A stretch of DNA of 64,000 nt, from contig CAVSWD010000001.1 in assembly GCA_963731615.1 (NCBI GenBank), positions 186,001 through 250,000 of the forward strand. Reading direction: 5' to 3'. The position numbers and the translations under genes were made by a program. Positions 19,115 to 26,668 of this stretch are shown piece after piece. How positions within the stretch are numbered: position 1 is the first letter of the stretch; each line of letters starts with the position of its first letter. This DNA comes from Gaiellasilicea sp963731615 (GTDB taxonomy: Bacteria; Actinomycetota; Thermoleophilia; Gaiellales; Gaiellaceae). Below the pieces are notes generated by a model. The model was not told where the DNA came from, ran no database searches, and saw nothing but the letters and a program-made list of their open reading frames with translations.

Positions 19115-19120
19115 TAGCTT
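19115..19120 (+). promoter_or_regulatory. -10 box TAGCTT of the AlkZ-like gene
   Basis: TAGCTT, six bases before the GTG at 19127; leaderless pattern. Confidence 0.45.
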
Positions 19121-19126
19121 CGCCGC

Positions 19127-20194
19127 GTGGCCACCGGCGAGCGAGTTCTGACGCGACGGGAGCTGAACCGCGCGCTGCTGGAGCGGCAGCTGCTGCTCGA
19201 GCGGCGGCCGCTGACGCCCGTGCAGGCCGTCGGCCGCCTCGGCGGTCTGCAGGCGCAGTCGACGCCCAGCCCGTACCTCTCCCTCTGGAATCGGCTGCAG
19301 CCGTTCGACCGGGACGACCTGACGCGCGCACTGCAGCGGCACCGGCTCGTGAAGGCGCTCGTCCAGCGCGGCACGCTGCACATCCTCACCCCGGCTGACT
19401 ACTGGGCGTTCTCGACCGCCCGCCGCGAGCTCGGCGGCATCCTCTGGCCGCCGTCCTACGAGGCGCGGCTGCCGGCCGCCCGCATCCGCGAGCTCGCGAA
19501 GCTGGTGCTGGCAGAGCTCGAGGCGGGCGAGCTCAGCTTCAAGGAGGTACGAGCGCTGCTCGAGCCACACGAGGCTCCAGCCGTCAACGCGACGTTCCTC
19601 TGGCGCCGGGTTCAAGGTCAGGCGGGCATCGTTCACGTGCCGCCCTCCGGGATCTGGGGGTACGGCGGCCACGGCGTCTACACGGCTGCGACAAGTGTGA
19701 TCGCGGGCGGGCCGCCGCAGCCGGAGGCGGCGTTCGATCAGCTGGTGCGCCGCTACCTCGCCGCCTACGGGCCCGCGACGAAGCAGGACGTCGGCCAGTG
19801 GGCGGGGATCCCGCGCCTGAAGCCGATTGCCGACTCGCTCGATCGACTTGCGCTACGGACCTTCCGGGACGAGCAGGGCCGTGTGCTCTACGACCTGCCG
19901 CGCGCGCCGCTTCCGGACGCCGAGACGCCCGCTCCGGTGCGACTCGTGCCGCGATTCGACAACCTGGTGCTCGCACACGCCGATCGCTCGCGCATCCTCG
20001 GCGACGTGCCGCCCTCGCGGATCGTCACGAAGAACGGGATCGTGCATGCGACCATCCTCGTCGACGGCTTCGTCGCCGGCACGTGGCAGCTCGAACGGGG
20101 CCGCGTGAAGCTCGAGCCATACGGGCGTCTGGGACGTGACGTGCAGCGCGCGCTGGCCGTGGAGGCCGAGCAACTGGAGGCTTTCGTCACCTAG
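19127..20194 (+). CDS. AlkZ/YcaQ-like winged-helix DNA glycosylase family protein
   Basis: 355 aa of the HTH_42 family (winged-helix DNA-binding domain protein). The GGLQAQSTPSPYLSLWNR segment near residue 42 contains the Q-x-Q signature used by AlkZ/YcaQ glycosylases, and later blocks ALVQRGTLHILTPADYW, AYGPATKQDVGQWAGIP and VPRFDNLVLAHADRSRI are typical. Relatives unhook interstrand crosslinks or excise bulky alkylated bases. The GTG at 19127 is supported by TAGCTT. Family certain; glycosylase activity is inferred from the Q-x-Q motif. Confidence 0.85.
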   Translation: MATGERVLTRRELNRALLERQLLLERRPLTPVQAVGRLGGLQAQSTPSPYLSLWNRLQPFDRDDLTRALQRHRLVKALVQRGTLHILTPADYWAFSTARRELGGILWPPSYEARLPAARIRELAKLVLAELEAGELSFKEVRALLEPHEAPAVNATFLWRRVQGQAGIVHVPPSGIWGYGGHGVYTAATSVIAGGPPQPEAAFDQLVRRYLAAYGPATKQDVGQWAGIPRLKPIADSLDRLALRTFRDEQGRVLYDLPRAPLPDAETPAPVRLVPRFDNLVLAHADRSRILGDVPPSRIVTKNGIVHATILVDGFVAGTWQLERGRVKLEPYGRLGRDVQRALAVEAEQLEAFVT

Positions 20195-20238
20195 GTAGCG
20201 CGTTGCGTCACCTCGGAGAAGCGGCTGAAAGGCGGGGC

Positions 20239-20244
20239 TACACT
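20239..20244 (+). promoter_or_regulatory. -10 box TACACT of the gene at 20252
   Basis: TACACT, then seven bases, then GTG at 20252: identical spacing and box to lysC. Confidence 0.5.
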
Positions 20245-20251
20245 CGGAAAA

Positions 20252-20578
20252 GTGGCAGCCGCACCTCTGACGATCGAGCTTCCGGACGAGGCCCACGCAC
20301 GGTCGCTGCTCGAACAGCTGCGGCAGTTCGAGGTCGAGCCGATGGACGTCGAGGGGCACTGGGAGCTTCGCGTCCACCTCGCCGAGCGCGATCCCGAGAG
20401 CCGGCGTCGCGAATGCGCTGACCACGATCGACGCGTGGCTCCGGACCGCGGACGTCGACTCGGTCCAGTGCATGTCGACGGTACGTCGTATGACCTCATT
20501 GCGTCGCCGAGTGGTGCAGAAGCGGTACCAGGGGCTGCCAGCCTGTCCGCAGGATCGCGACGAGCGAGGGCGGCGTGA
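20252..20578 (+). CDS. Small conserved protein of unknown function, two compensating frameshifts
   Basis: About 100 aa. It opens VAAAPLTIELPDEAHARSLL and EVEPMDVEGHWELRV, clearly protein-like. Near 20404 one extra base must be removed to continue as VANALTTIDAWLRTADVDSV; near 20466 one base must be restored to end in HVDGTSYDLIA, a plausible terminal strand. The nominal stop at 20578 would overlap the convergent gene by 83 bases, so the true end may be slightly earlier. I recognise the shape of a small actinobacterial protein but no named function. Confidence 0.5.
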   Translation: MAAAPLTIELPDEAHARSLLEQLRQFEVEPMDVEGHWELRVHLAERDPESRRRECADHDRRVAPDRGRRLGPVHVDGTSYDLIASPSGAEAVPGAASLSAGSRRARAA

Positions 20579-21122
20579 TCAATCGCGCCGGGCCGTCGGC
20601 GGGCCGCGGCGTTCGCGCTTCGTAGCCGCCCGCCGTCCAACGCACGAGCTGTGATCCCAGCACCACGTGCGGCGAGCCGTCCGAGAGGACGAACGCGCCG
20701 TCCGGAAGCTCGTCGATCGCCGCCTCGTGGTGGCGCTGCGTGCGCCGGCCGGGATGGAGCCGCTCCGCGTGGAGCTGGGAGTCGATCGCGTCCGCACCAC
20801 GCTGTTCCGGGTGGAGCCCGCGCCAGATCGAGCCGAGCCGGTCGTAGTCCTCGCGGCGGCAGAGCGCACACGGCCGGTGGCCGGCCGCGAACGCGGTTGC
20901 CTCGTCGAGGAAGAACAGCTCGGTGAAGCGGCCCGGCTGCAGCAGAGGCGTCCGGTGCCAGCCGCGAAACTGCAGGCGGCAAGCGATCCAACGGCGGCCG
21001 TTGAAGCGGCGCCGGATCCGGCCCGCCTCGTCGTGCAGGCAGCCTCGGTTGCCGTAGACGAGCCCGCGCCCGGGGTCGGCGATCAGCTCGCCGAGCGGCG
21101 TGACCCGGTTCTGCAGCGGCAT
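20496..21122 (-). CDS. Conserved actinobacterial protein with Ada-like Cys motif
   Basis: 208 aa, highly patterned: NRVTPLGELIADPGRGLVYG, NRGCLHDEAGRIRRRFNGRRW, FLDEATAFAAGHRPCALCRR. The last segment resembles the metal-binding end of Ada (aa-aGyRPCxxC), and an upstream Cys (GCLHD) could be a third ligand. Histidines cluster around LHAERLHPGRRTQRHHE. No enzyme family is evident. It follows the secreted/sortase pair on the same strand (13 bases after the sortase stop), but no functional link is shown. Conserved hypothetical; metal binding is inference. Confidence 0.7.
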   Translation of the reverse strand: MPLQNRVTPLGELIADPGRGLVYGNRGCLHDEAGRIRRRFNGRRWIACRLQFRGWHRTPLLQPGRFTELFFLDEATAFAAGHRPCALCRREDYDRLGSIWRGLHPEQRGADAIDSQLHAERLHPGRRTQRHHEAAIDELPDGAFVLSDGSPHVVLGSQLVRWTAGGYEARTPRPADGPARLITPPSLVAILRTGWQPLVPLLHHSATQ

Positions 21123-21135
21123 CTCCGCAAGTCAA

Positions 21136-21561
21136 TCAGCTCCGTCGATCAGGCGGCCGCGACGCGAAGACGACATAGCGATAGGCCGCGCTGCCAGCGG
21201 GATGGCACGCCGAGAGCACGAGCCCGCGGAAGCGCAGGATCCAGGTCTCCCAAGGCCGCACGACGGCGGAGCGCCGGACGACGAAGCGCACGCCGTCGAC
21301 CCGGATCGTGTCCCCGCGCCGCAGTGCCGGCAGCTGTGCGAACGGATGGCTGTAGGTCGTCCGGTGACCGGCGATCGCGAGCGTGTCCTGATCCTGGTAG
21401 TAGGCGTACGGGCCCCCGTTCAGCGACTCGGCGAGCCGGACGTCGAGCCCCAGCTTCGGGATCACGAGCGCGGAGCCGCTCGGGGATGCGGCGGTGGGGC
21501 CGGCCAGAGCCAGCCCCACCGCCGCTGTGAACAACACGCTAAGGAGTGAACGGAAGCGCAC
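21136..21561 (-). CDS. Small class-E-like sortase
   Basis: 141 aa. A signal/anchor segment (LLSVLFTAAVGLALAGP) precedes a sortase core: ALVIPKLGLDVRL, the catalytic histidine in IAGHRTTYSHPFAQL, the cysteine in LVLSACHPAGS and an arginine shortly after (AAYRYVV). Sortases cleave LPxTG-like signals and attach proteins to the cell wall. It is very short but has all three catalytic residues. Its start overlaps by 23 bases the upstream secreted gene, whose last residues are LPFTP, so the pair is probably enzyme and substrate. Confidence 0.85.
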   Translation of the reverse strand: MRFRSLLSVLFTAAVGLALAGPTAASPSGSALVIPKLGLDVRLAESLNGGPYAYYQDQDTLAIAGHRTTYSHPFAQLPALRRGDTIRVDGVRFVVRRSAVVRPWETWILRFRGLVLSACHPAGSAAYRYVVFASRPPDRRS

Positions 21562-22558
21562 GCGGTTTCGTCTTCTTGGCCGTCTGCTGCTTCTTGACGA
21601 GCTGCTTCTTCTTGACGACCTTCTTTTTCTTCGCGACCTTGGCCTTCTTCTTGGCCTTCGGAGCCGTCTTGACGACGGGCTTCTTCACCGCCGGCGTCAC
21701 GGTCGCGCCCGGCAGGCTCGCCAGCGTCGCCGCCTGGATCAGCTGCGGCGTGAAGCAGTTGCCGGTCGAGTCCTTGACCATCCCCGTCGGCACGGAGGTC
21801 TGGTAGCCGTCGATGTTCGGGCACTCGTCCGTTGGAGGCGGTGGCGGTGTGACGCAGTTGCCGCCTTCCCTGACCATTCCGGCGGGCACCGAGGTCTGGA
21901 GCCCTTCGAGGTTCGGGCACTCGTCGGTCGGCGGAGGGGGCGGCGGCGTGCCGCAGTTGCCGCTCGCGTCCTTGACCATCCCGGCCGGGACGGTGGCCTG
22001 ATTGCCCTCGATGTTCGGGCACTCGTCCGTTGGAGGCGGTGGCGGCGTCACGCAGTTGCCGTTCGCGTCCTTGACCAGCCCGGCGGGCACCGAGGTCTGG
22101 AGCCCGTCGAGGTTCGGGCAGACGTCGGTCGGCGGCGGCGTGCAGCCGCTCGTCGGCCGGTTGATCGTGACCGAGCTCTCCGAGTTCGTGCCGTTGCTCG
22201 AGCTCTGGCCGTTCCCCCACGGCCCGATCTCCTTCACCAGCAGCCGCACCGAGCTCACGCCCGCTGCAACGGTGAAGCTGCCCGAGAACGCGAATCCGTT
22301 CGAGGACTTGAACTGGCCGCTCCCGACCTGCGCCGGGTTCACCGCGGCGCCGTTCGACTGGACGACGTACACGCGGACGTCGTTGTGCGTCTTCGCGAGC
22401 ACGTTGCTCGTCTGCCACGAGGACGCCGTGAAGGAGACGACGCCCTGGCAATCGATGCTGCCGCTGATCCGGCCGTGATGCGCGAACGCCGACGGGGTCA
22501 GCGCCAGCGCCCCCAAGCACACCAGGACCACGCTCATACCCACCCTGAATCGAGTCAC
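21539..22558 (-). CDS. Secreted repeat protein ending in LPFTP, likely sortase partner
   Basis: About 339 aa. A signal peptide (VVLVCLGALALTPSAFA) precedes a beta-rich domain (about 30-130). Four repeats of about 33 residues follow, each with two cysteines (TDECPNIEGNQATVPAGMVK, then GNC and a proline run). A lysine-rich tail (PKAKKKAKVAKKKKVVKKKQ) leads to RALPFTP and stop. LPFTP resembles an LPxTG-type sorting motif, but the usual membrane span and basic tail are missing because the frame ends there. The GTG at 22558 follows AAGGGGAG closely; an ATG at 22540 is possible. Same strand and overlapping the sortase gene. Confidence 0.75.
   Translation of the reverse strand: MTRFRVGMSVVLVCLGALALTPSAFAHHGRISGSIDCQGVVSFTASSWQTSNVLAKTHNDVRVYVVQSNGAAVNPAQVGSGQFKSSNGFAFSGSFTVAAGVSSVRLLVKEIGPWGNGQSSSNGTNSESSVTINRPTSGCTPPPTDVCPNLDGLQTSVPAGLVKDANGNCVTPPPPPTDECPNIEGNQATVPAGMVKDASGNCGTPPPPPPTDECPNLEGLQTSVPAGMVREGGNCVTPPPPPTDECPNIDGYQTSVPTGMVKDSTGNCFTPQLIQAATLASLPGATVTPAVKKPVVKTAPKAKKKAKVAKKKKVVKKKQLVKKQQTAKKTKPRALPFTP
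21755..22140 (-). repeat. Four in-frame coding repeats of about 100 bp
   Basis: Repeat marker GTTCGGGCA (plus strand) recurs near 21814, 21909, 22012 and 22110. Each unit encodes a two-cysteine block followed by five or six prolines. Confidence 0.85.
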
Positions 22559-22717
22559 GATCTCCCCTTGTTCCGCAGTTTGCGAGCCGCAGCGTCTGGG
22601 ATCTCTCCCGACGTCTATGCCTATTAAGGGTGACTCGGTGGCGTCGGAACATCCCTCGCGCGAGGGAAGAGTGCCCCCCGTCCGAGGGATCTGGGGTTTG
22701 GTGGTCTCCATCCCGAC

Positions 22718-22723
22718 TACGCT
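22718..22723 (+). promoter_or_regulatory. -10 box TACGCT of the membrane protein gene
   Basis: TACGCT, eight bases before the ATG at 22732. Confidence 0.4.
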
Positions 22724-22731
22724 CCGCCCTC

Positions 22732-24411
22732 ATGTCTGGAGACGCCAAGCCGGGTTTGCGTCTCGTGCCCAAGCTGCCGCTGATCGCGCTCGTTGCCGGC
22801 ATTGCGGCCGGCGTCGCGTTCGTCCTGGCGCAGTCGACGTTCGTCACGGTCGACGGTGCGATCCACGTGGGCTATGCAGCCACGATCCGCGACCTGCTCC
22901 AAGGTCACGGTGATCTCGCCGGCACGTACCTCGACTGGGCAGCCTGGACCGCGCCGAACATGCTCCCCGAGCTCGGCCTCGCCCTGCTGATGCTCGTGCT
23001 CTCGCCGGGGGCCGCCGAGGCCGCGCTCGTCGTCGTCTACGTCGTTGCCCTGCCACTCGCGCTGCTGTACGCGGTCCGAGCGTGGGGCAGCCGGTGCGGA
23101 TGGCCTCAGCCTCGTCGCTCTTCCGCTGACGTTCTCCTACACGCTCCTCTTCGGCTTCTACAGCTTCTCCTACTCGGTGGTCATGTTCCTCGTGGTCGCC
23201 GGCTATGCCGCTCGCGTCCTGCCGCGCTTGCATTGGCGGAGCGCCGTCGTCCTCGCCACGCTCCTCGTCGCGACGTACCTGACGCACCTGATCGGGTTCG
23301 CCGCAGCAGCGCTGCTCGTTGCCCTCATGGTCGCAATGCACGCCGTTCCCGCAGGCCCGCTTGAACGTCGCACGCTTCTGCTTCGCGGCGCTGTCGCGTT
23401 GGCTCCCGCCGCGATCCTCGCGATCGAGTTCGTGCTCTCGACGAGCTCGGCGGAGACCGTCAAGCGCGACTCCCCGTTGGAGGTGCTGGCAGGCACGCTC
23501 TCGCTCGCCTGGGGCGTCGTGACCTTTCACAAGTCGGAGATCGTCTTCTCGTCTCTGCTCGCGCTGACCCTCGCCGTCGCGACCGCGATCGTGTTGGCCA
23601 GACAGGCGCGTACGCCGGCTCGGACCGAGCGACGCGGCGCTGCTCTTTTGCCTTGCTGGTCGTCGCCGGCTCGGCGTTCGCGCCGTCCGAGGTGGCGAGT
23701 GGCGGCGGCGTCCTCACGCAACGGCTCGCGCTCTTTCCCGTTTACGCACTGGTTCTGTGGCTCGCTGCACAGCGACCTTCGAGAGCGGTTGTCACGGCAG
23801 TCGGTGTCGCCAGCCTCGTCGCTGCAGTCGGCCTGGCGACCGTGCGCCTGCAGACGCACCGAGCGCTCGCCGCAGACGTTCGGGACGTCGAACAGGTGGC
23901 GCAATGCATCGCCTTCGGAGCGACGATGGTTCAGGTCAATCTCGCCGAGGTGATCCCAGGTTCCGCCGATCGAACGGGGTTCCTCATTCACGAAACGGGT
24001 CGACTCGCGGCGGCGACGCGGGGCCTCGATGTCGGCAGCCCGGCGTGGGAGGTGCCGTTCTACCTTCTCCAGTTCGATCCGCGCTTCGACGCAGCCGGCT
24101 CGCTGATCCCCGCCGGCGCGACCGTTCGCGACATACCTCCTCGAATCGATCCGGCGCGCTACGAGCGGGCAACGCGCGGCCGGCTCGACTACGTGCTCGT
24201 CTTCGGGCGGCCGCTCGCGACGTCGGCCGTCGTGCAGTCGCGGGCGTGGCGGACGTTTGCAGGTGAGCTCGGGCGCTCCTTCAGGCGTGTCGCGGTCTCG
24301 CCCCGCGGCCTCGTCGAGGTGTGGGAGCACGCGAGCGTCGCAGCGCGGGGCGAGTCGCGGCGCGCGAGTGCCCCGGACGGCGCCTGCGCAGTGCGCAACC
24401 TGCCCAGGTAG
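22732..24411 (+). CDS. Polytopic membrane protein, two frameshifts
   Basis: About 560 residues when read through two breaks. Part one (from ATG 22732) has hydrophobic spans such as LPLIALVAGIAAGVAFVLA and AALVVVYVVALPLALLYAV. Near 23085 one extra base must be dropped to continue LSLVALPLTFSYTLLFGFYS. Near 23645 a second shift leads into LTQRLALFPVYALVLWLAA and a soluble C-terminal domain ending GACAVRNLPR. About ten membrane spans with extracytoplasmic loops resemble bacterial membrane glycosyltransferase-like proteins (VDGAIHVGYAATIRD in the first loop), but no signature is decisive. Function unknown. Confidence 0.6.
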
Positions 24412-24428
24412 CCCAATACCGCGAGCCG

Positions 24429-24824
24429 CTAGGTGAGGGCGTCGACCGTCGCCGTCGCGACGATCCCTTCGACGCTGCGCGCCAGCTTCACGTCCAGGGT
24501 CACGAAAGCGTCTGCCTGCAGCTGCGTGAGTGCGACGTACTCGGCCTCGTAGGTCGAGGCCCAGCCCAGCTGATCCGCCACCTCCCAGGCGCGGCGCCGG
24601 AGCACTGCGTCACCGAGGAGCCGGATCGGCATCCGCCCGATGCGCACGAGCTGCTCGCGTGCGACGTCGGCCTCGATTTCGCCCCGCTGCACGGCCTCGT
24701 GCAGAGCCGACAGCGTCTGGGAGCGAAGGAGCGTCGGTGCGAGCAGCTCGTGCTCGTCTGAGACCTCGATCCCCGCGCTCGCCAGCTGAAGGACGACGCC
24801 GGCATCGACGACGAACCTGGTCAT
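24429..24824 (-). CDS. PIN-domain protein
   Basis: 131 aa. FVVDAGVVLQLASAG gives the first PIN aspartate, YEAEYVALTQLQADAFVTLD the C-terminal acidic cluster. The usual second acidic residue in the RSE-type segment is glutamine here (LRSQTLSAL), so activity is uncertain. PIN domains are Mg-dependent RNases, often VapC toxins. No VapB-like antitoxin is adjacent; instead the ATG overlaps the stop of a TetR gene by four bases, implying co-translation with that regulator. Confidence 0.75.
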   Translation of the reverse strand: MTRFVVDAGVVLQLASAGIEVSDEHELLAPTLLRSQTLSALHEAVQRGEIEADVAREQLVRIGRMPIRLLGDAVLRRRAWEVADQLGWASTYEAEYVALTQLQADAFVTLDVKLARSVEGIVATATVDALT

Positions 24825-25390
24825 TGGACGCTCGAGACGAGGCGCGACATCGCGTCGACCGCTTGCGTTCGCGAGAGGCCCTGCCTGCGGACGAGCGAGC
24901 GCCAGGTCTCGAACTCGAGCGCGTGCCCGATCGCCGCTCTGACGCGCTTGCGGCGTGGCCAAGCCCGCGCCACCGCCTCGGCTACGGCAACGAACCTGTC
25001 GGCCATCTCGCCGCGAACGTTCTCGGGAACGACGGACGCGTCCCGGGCGAACAGCGCCAGATCGGCTTCGACAGACTCGAACCACACGTACATCTCGTCA
25101 AGAGCCCGGCGAAGCCGCCGCGCAGGGTCTTCGATCTCGACGAGCGCTGCCGAGTCCGGCATCGGATGGCTTGCGGCCCAGTGCGCGGAGCAGGCTTGGA
25201 AGAGCGTGCGGTCGTCGGGGAAGTGAGCGTAGACGGTATGCCGCTCGACACCCGCCCGCTCGGCGATCCCGCTGATCGTCGTCCGCCCGGGACCGATGCT
25301 CGTGTGCAGGTCGACCGCGGCCTCGACGATGCGCTGCCGCGTCTGCGCTTGGCGCCGCGCCCGTTCCTTCAGCTCGTACTTCCGATTCAT
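24821..25390 (-). CDS. TetR-family transcriptional regulator
   Basis: 189 aa. N-terminal HTH: RQRIVEAAVDLHTSIGPGRT, TISGIAERAGVERHTVYAHF, the classical TetR pattern; the ligand domain is tryptophan- and alanine-rich. The ATG at 25390 is supported by TACACT eight bases upstream. It is divergent from a cupin gene; the 90-bp gap holds a consensus promoter overlapped by a perfect inverted repeat, so it probably controls the cupin and perhaps itself and the PIN gene. Confidence 0.88.
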   Translation of the reverse strand: MNRKYELKERARRQAQTRQRIVEAAVDLHTSIGPGRTTISGIAERAGVERHTVYAHFPDDRTLFQACSAHWAASHPMPDSAALVEIEDPARRLRRALDEMYVWFESVEADLALFARDASVVPENVRGEMADRFVAVAEAVARAWPRRKRVRAAIGHALEFETWRSLVRRQGLSRTQAVDAMSRLVSSVQ

Positions 25391-25398
25391 TGCACACA

Positions 25399-25404
25399 AG
25401 TGTA
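25399..25404 (-). promoter_or_regulatory. -10 box TACACT of the TetR gene
   Basis: TACACT, eight bases before ATG 25390. It overlaps an imperfect palindrome GCACAC-AA-GTGTAC that shares TTGCACA with the main operator. Confidence 0.5.
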
Positions 25405-25413
25405 CCGGGAAAC

Positions 25414-25442
25414 TTGACAAGCGCAATGGTGATCCCTATATT
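25414..25442 (+). promoter_or_regulatory. Consensus sigma-70-type promoter of the cupin gene
   Basis: TTGACA (25414-25419), exactly 17 bases, TATATT (25437-25442). The best -35/-10 pair in the window. Confidence 0.8.
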
Positions 25443-25467
25443 CGTTGCACATCAGCCGTGCAACGAA
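25441..25467. promoter_or_regulatory. Perfect 10-bp inverted repeat operator
   Basis: TTCGTTGCAC, seven-base spacer, GTGCAACGAA. It overlaps the last two bases of the -10 box and lies just before the ribosome site, where a bound TetR dimer would block initiation. Confidence 0.75.
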
Positions 25468-25480
25468 AGGAGAAACGACC

Positions 25481-25915
25481 ATGATGTCTTTCGATCTCAA
25501 CGACTTCGAGCTTGCACCCGCAGCACCCGGCTTGCGGGTCGGCTTCCCGGTTCACAGCGCCACCGGAACCGCCAGCACTGCGACGGTCCTGTTCGAGCTC
25601 GATCCGGGCGCCGAGCTCGGCATGCACACAGACAGCGCGGAAGAGCTCCTGATCATCGTGCAAGGCACGGCCGAGGCGCGTGTCGGCGACGAGGTCGGCC
25701 GGCTCGAGACGCACCAGGTAGGGCTCGTTCCGCCGATGGCGCCGCACGGGCTGCGCAACATCGGCGACGACGTCCTCCGCGTGCTCGGGACCTTCTCCGC
25801 GTCGACCGTGGTCTCGACGTTCGAGCGTCCGTTCGAGGAGAACGGACCGCAGGTGCTCGTCATCGGCTCGCCGGTCGCGCTGGCTGGACACCTCGAGGAG
25901 GCGGTACCTGCCTAG
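25481..25915 (+). CDS. Cupin-domain protein
   Basis: 144 aa single-domain cupin. ELDPGAELGMHTDSAEELL and VPPMAPHGLRNIGDD are the two conserved cupin blocks, with histidines positioned to bind a metal; EVGRLETHQVG lies between. Cupins of this size may bind small ligands or catalyse isomerisation or dioxygenation; the reaction is not evident. ATG at 25481 follows AAAGGAG. Controlled by the consensus promoter and operator upstream, probably through the divergent TetR protein. A perfect 16-bp-stem hairpin follows the stop. Confidence 0.82.
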   Translation: MMSFDLNDFELAPAAPGLRVGFPVHSATGTASTATVLFELDPGAELGMHTDSAEELLIIVQGTAEARVGDEVGRLETHQVGLVPPMAPHGLRNIGDDVLRVLGTFSASTVVSTFERPFEENGPQVLVIGSPVALAGHLEEAVPA

Positions 25916-25930
25916 GCAGGCCTGCCCTCT

Positions 25931-25978
25931 CGCGACCTCCTCACGGGGTACTGGAGTGTGTTCCGTGAGGAGGTCGCG
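25931..25978. terminator. Perfect 16-bp-stem hairpin after the cupin gene
   Basis: CGCGACCTCCTCACGG pairs perfectly with CCGTGAGGAGGTCGCG around a 16-base loop, 15 bases after the cupin stop. No T-run. Unusually long and exact for a terminator. Confidence 0.6.
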
Positions 25979-25981
25979 CCG

Positions 25982-26006
25982 CGAGCCACGGGGCTTCCGT
26001 GGCTCG
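25982..26006. terminator. Second perfect hairpin, immediately adjacent
   Basis: CGAGCCACGG, loop GGCTT, CCGTGGCTCG: a perfect 10-bp stem three bases after the previous hairpin. It borders the GAF gene remnant. Confidence 0.6.
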
Positions 26007-26530
26007 AGGGCCGAGGGCGCACGAGGTGCGTCGTCGCCGCTGATTGCGCGGCAACCGAGCAGCGACGTGATCCCCTTTTCGCGCAGCAGGACGGGTAAGC
26101 ACGTCCGCGGGTCGACGTCCTCGAGCACGATCGGCCGCTTCTCGGCTGCGACGCGGCCGGCGAAGCCGACGCCCGACGGGGATCCGCACGCCCTGCTCGA
26201 CGTCCTCCTCGATCCCGACCGCCGCCCGCGCGACCAGCTCGTTCGCGCTGTTCGTCGATCAGCAGGACGGCGCAGGTGTCGGCCTTGAGGATTGCGCGGA
26301 TCCGCGGCAGCAGCACGGCGAGGAGCTCGTCCAGCTCGAGGTGCGCGAGCGCGGCGTCGGTGATCGCCTGAACGTGCTCGAGCCGCTCGTCGCGCGAGCC
26401 GCTCGGCCGCGAACGCGCCGCGCGTGGTCGATCGCGAGCGCGGCCCGGTCCGCCGCGAGCTGCAGCAGCTCGACTGTCCTGCGGCGTAAAGCTGCGGTGG
26501 CGCAGCGACGCCGACGTGCAGCGACCCCGA
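26007..26530 (-). pseudogene. GAF-domain sensor gene fragment
   Basis: On the minus strand, family-like pieces occur in changing frames: LLQLAADRAALAIDHARR (end of one GAF domain), then ERLEHVQAITDAALAHLELD, LLPRIRAILKADTCAVLLID, NELVARAAVGIEEDVEQGVR and FAGRVAAEKRPIVLEDVDPR, ending REKGITSLLG. At least three frame changes are needed. Both ends are missing: the piece starts inside one GAF domain beside tRNA-Val and stops before the second is complete, at two hairpins. This is the debris of a multi-GAF sensor protein rather than only a misread gene. Confidence 0.7.
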
Positions 26531-26540
26531 TCGCGTCGAG

Positions 26541-26612
26541 TGGGCGCACCTGGGATTGAACCAGGGACCTCTCGCGTGTGAAGCGAGCGCTCTCCCGCTG
26601 AGCTATGCGCCC
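26541..26612 (-). tRNA. tRNA-Val (CAC)
   Basis: Acceptor GGGCGCA / TGCGCCC, D-arm GCTC...GAGC, anticodon stem CTCGC-TTCACAC-GCGAG with anticodon CAC, T-arm CCTGG-TTCAATC-CCAGG. 72 nt; CCA is not encoded. Confidence 0.95.
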
Positions 26613-26654
26613 CAAAAGAAAGTGTGACAGCGAGTCACAGGATAGCGGCGCTGC

Positions 26655-26660
26655 TACCCT
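26655..26660 (+). promoter_or_regulatory. -10 box TACCCT of the SRP RNA gene
   Basis: TACCCT ends eight bases before the inferred RNA 5' end at 26669. The same box precedes tRNA-Ser at 29776. Confidence 0.45.
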
Positions 26661-26668
26661 CCGTTCTG

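Noticed and set aside
21755..22140. Regularly spaced repeats considered as a CRISPR array
   Set aside because: Units of about 100 bp are in frame and encode Cys/Pro repeats of a secreted protein.
24429..24824. VapBC toxin-antitoxin pair
   Set aside because: No small antitoxin gene adjoins the PIN gene; the coupled partner is a full-length TetR regulator.
25436..26128. 230-codon minus-strand frame across the cupin gene
   Set aside because: Only its first ~25 codons carry GAF-family sequence; the rest is antisense to the cupin gene and the hairpins.
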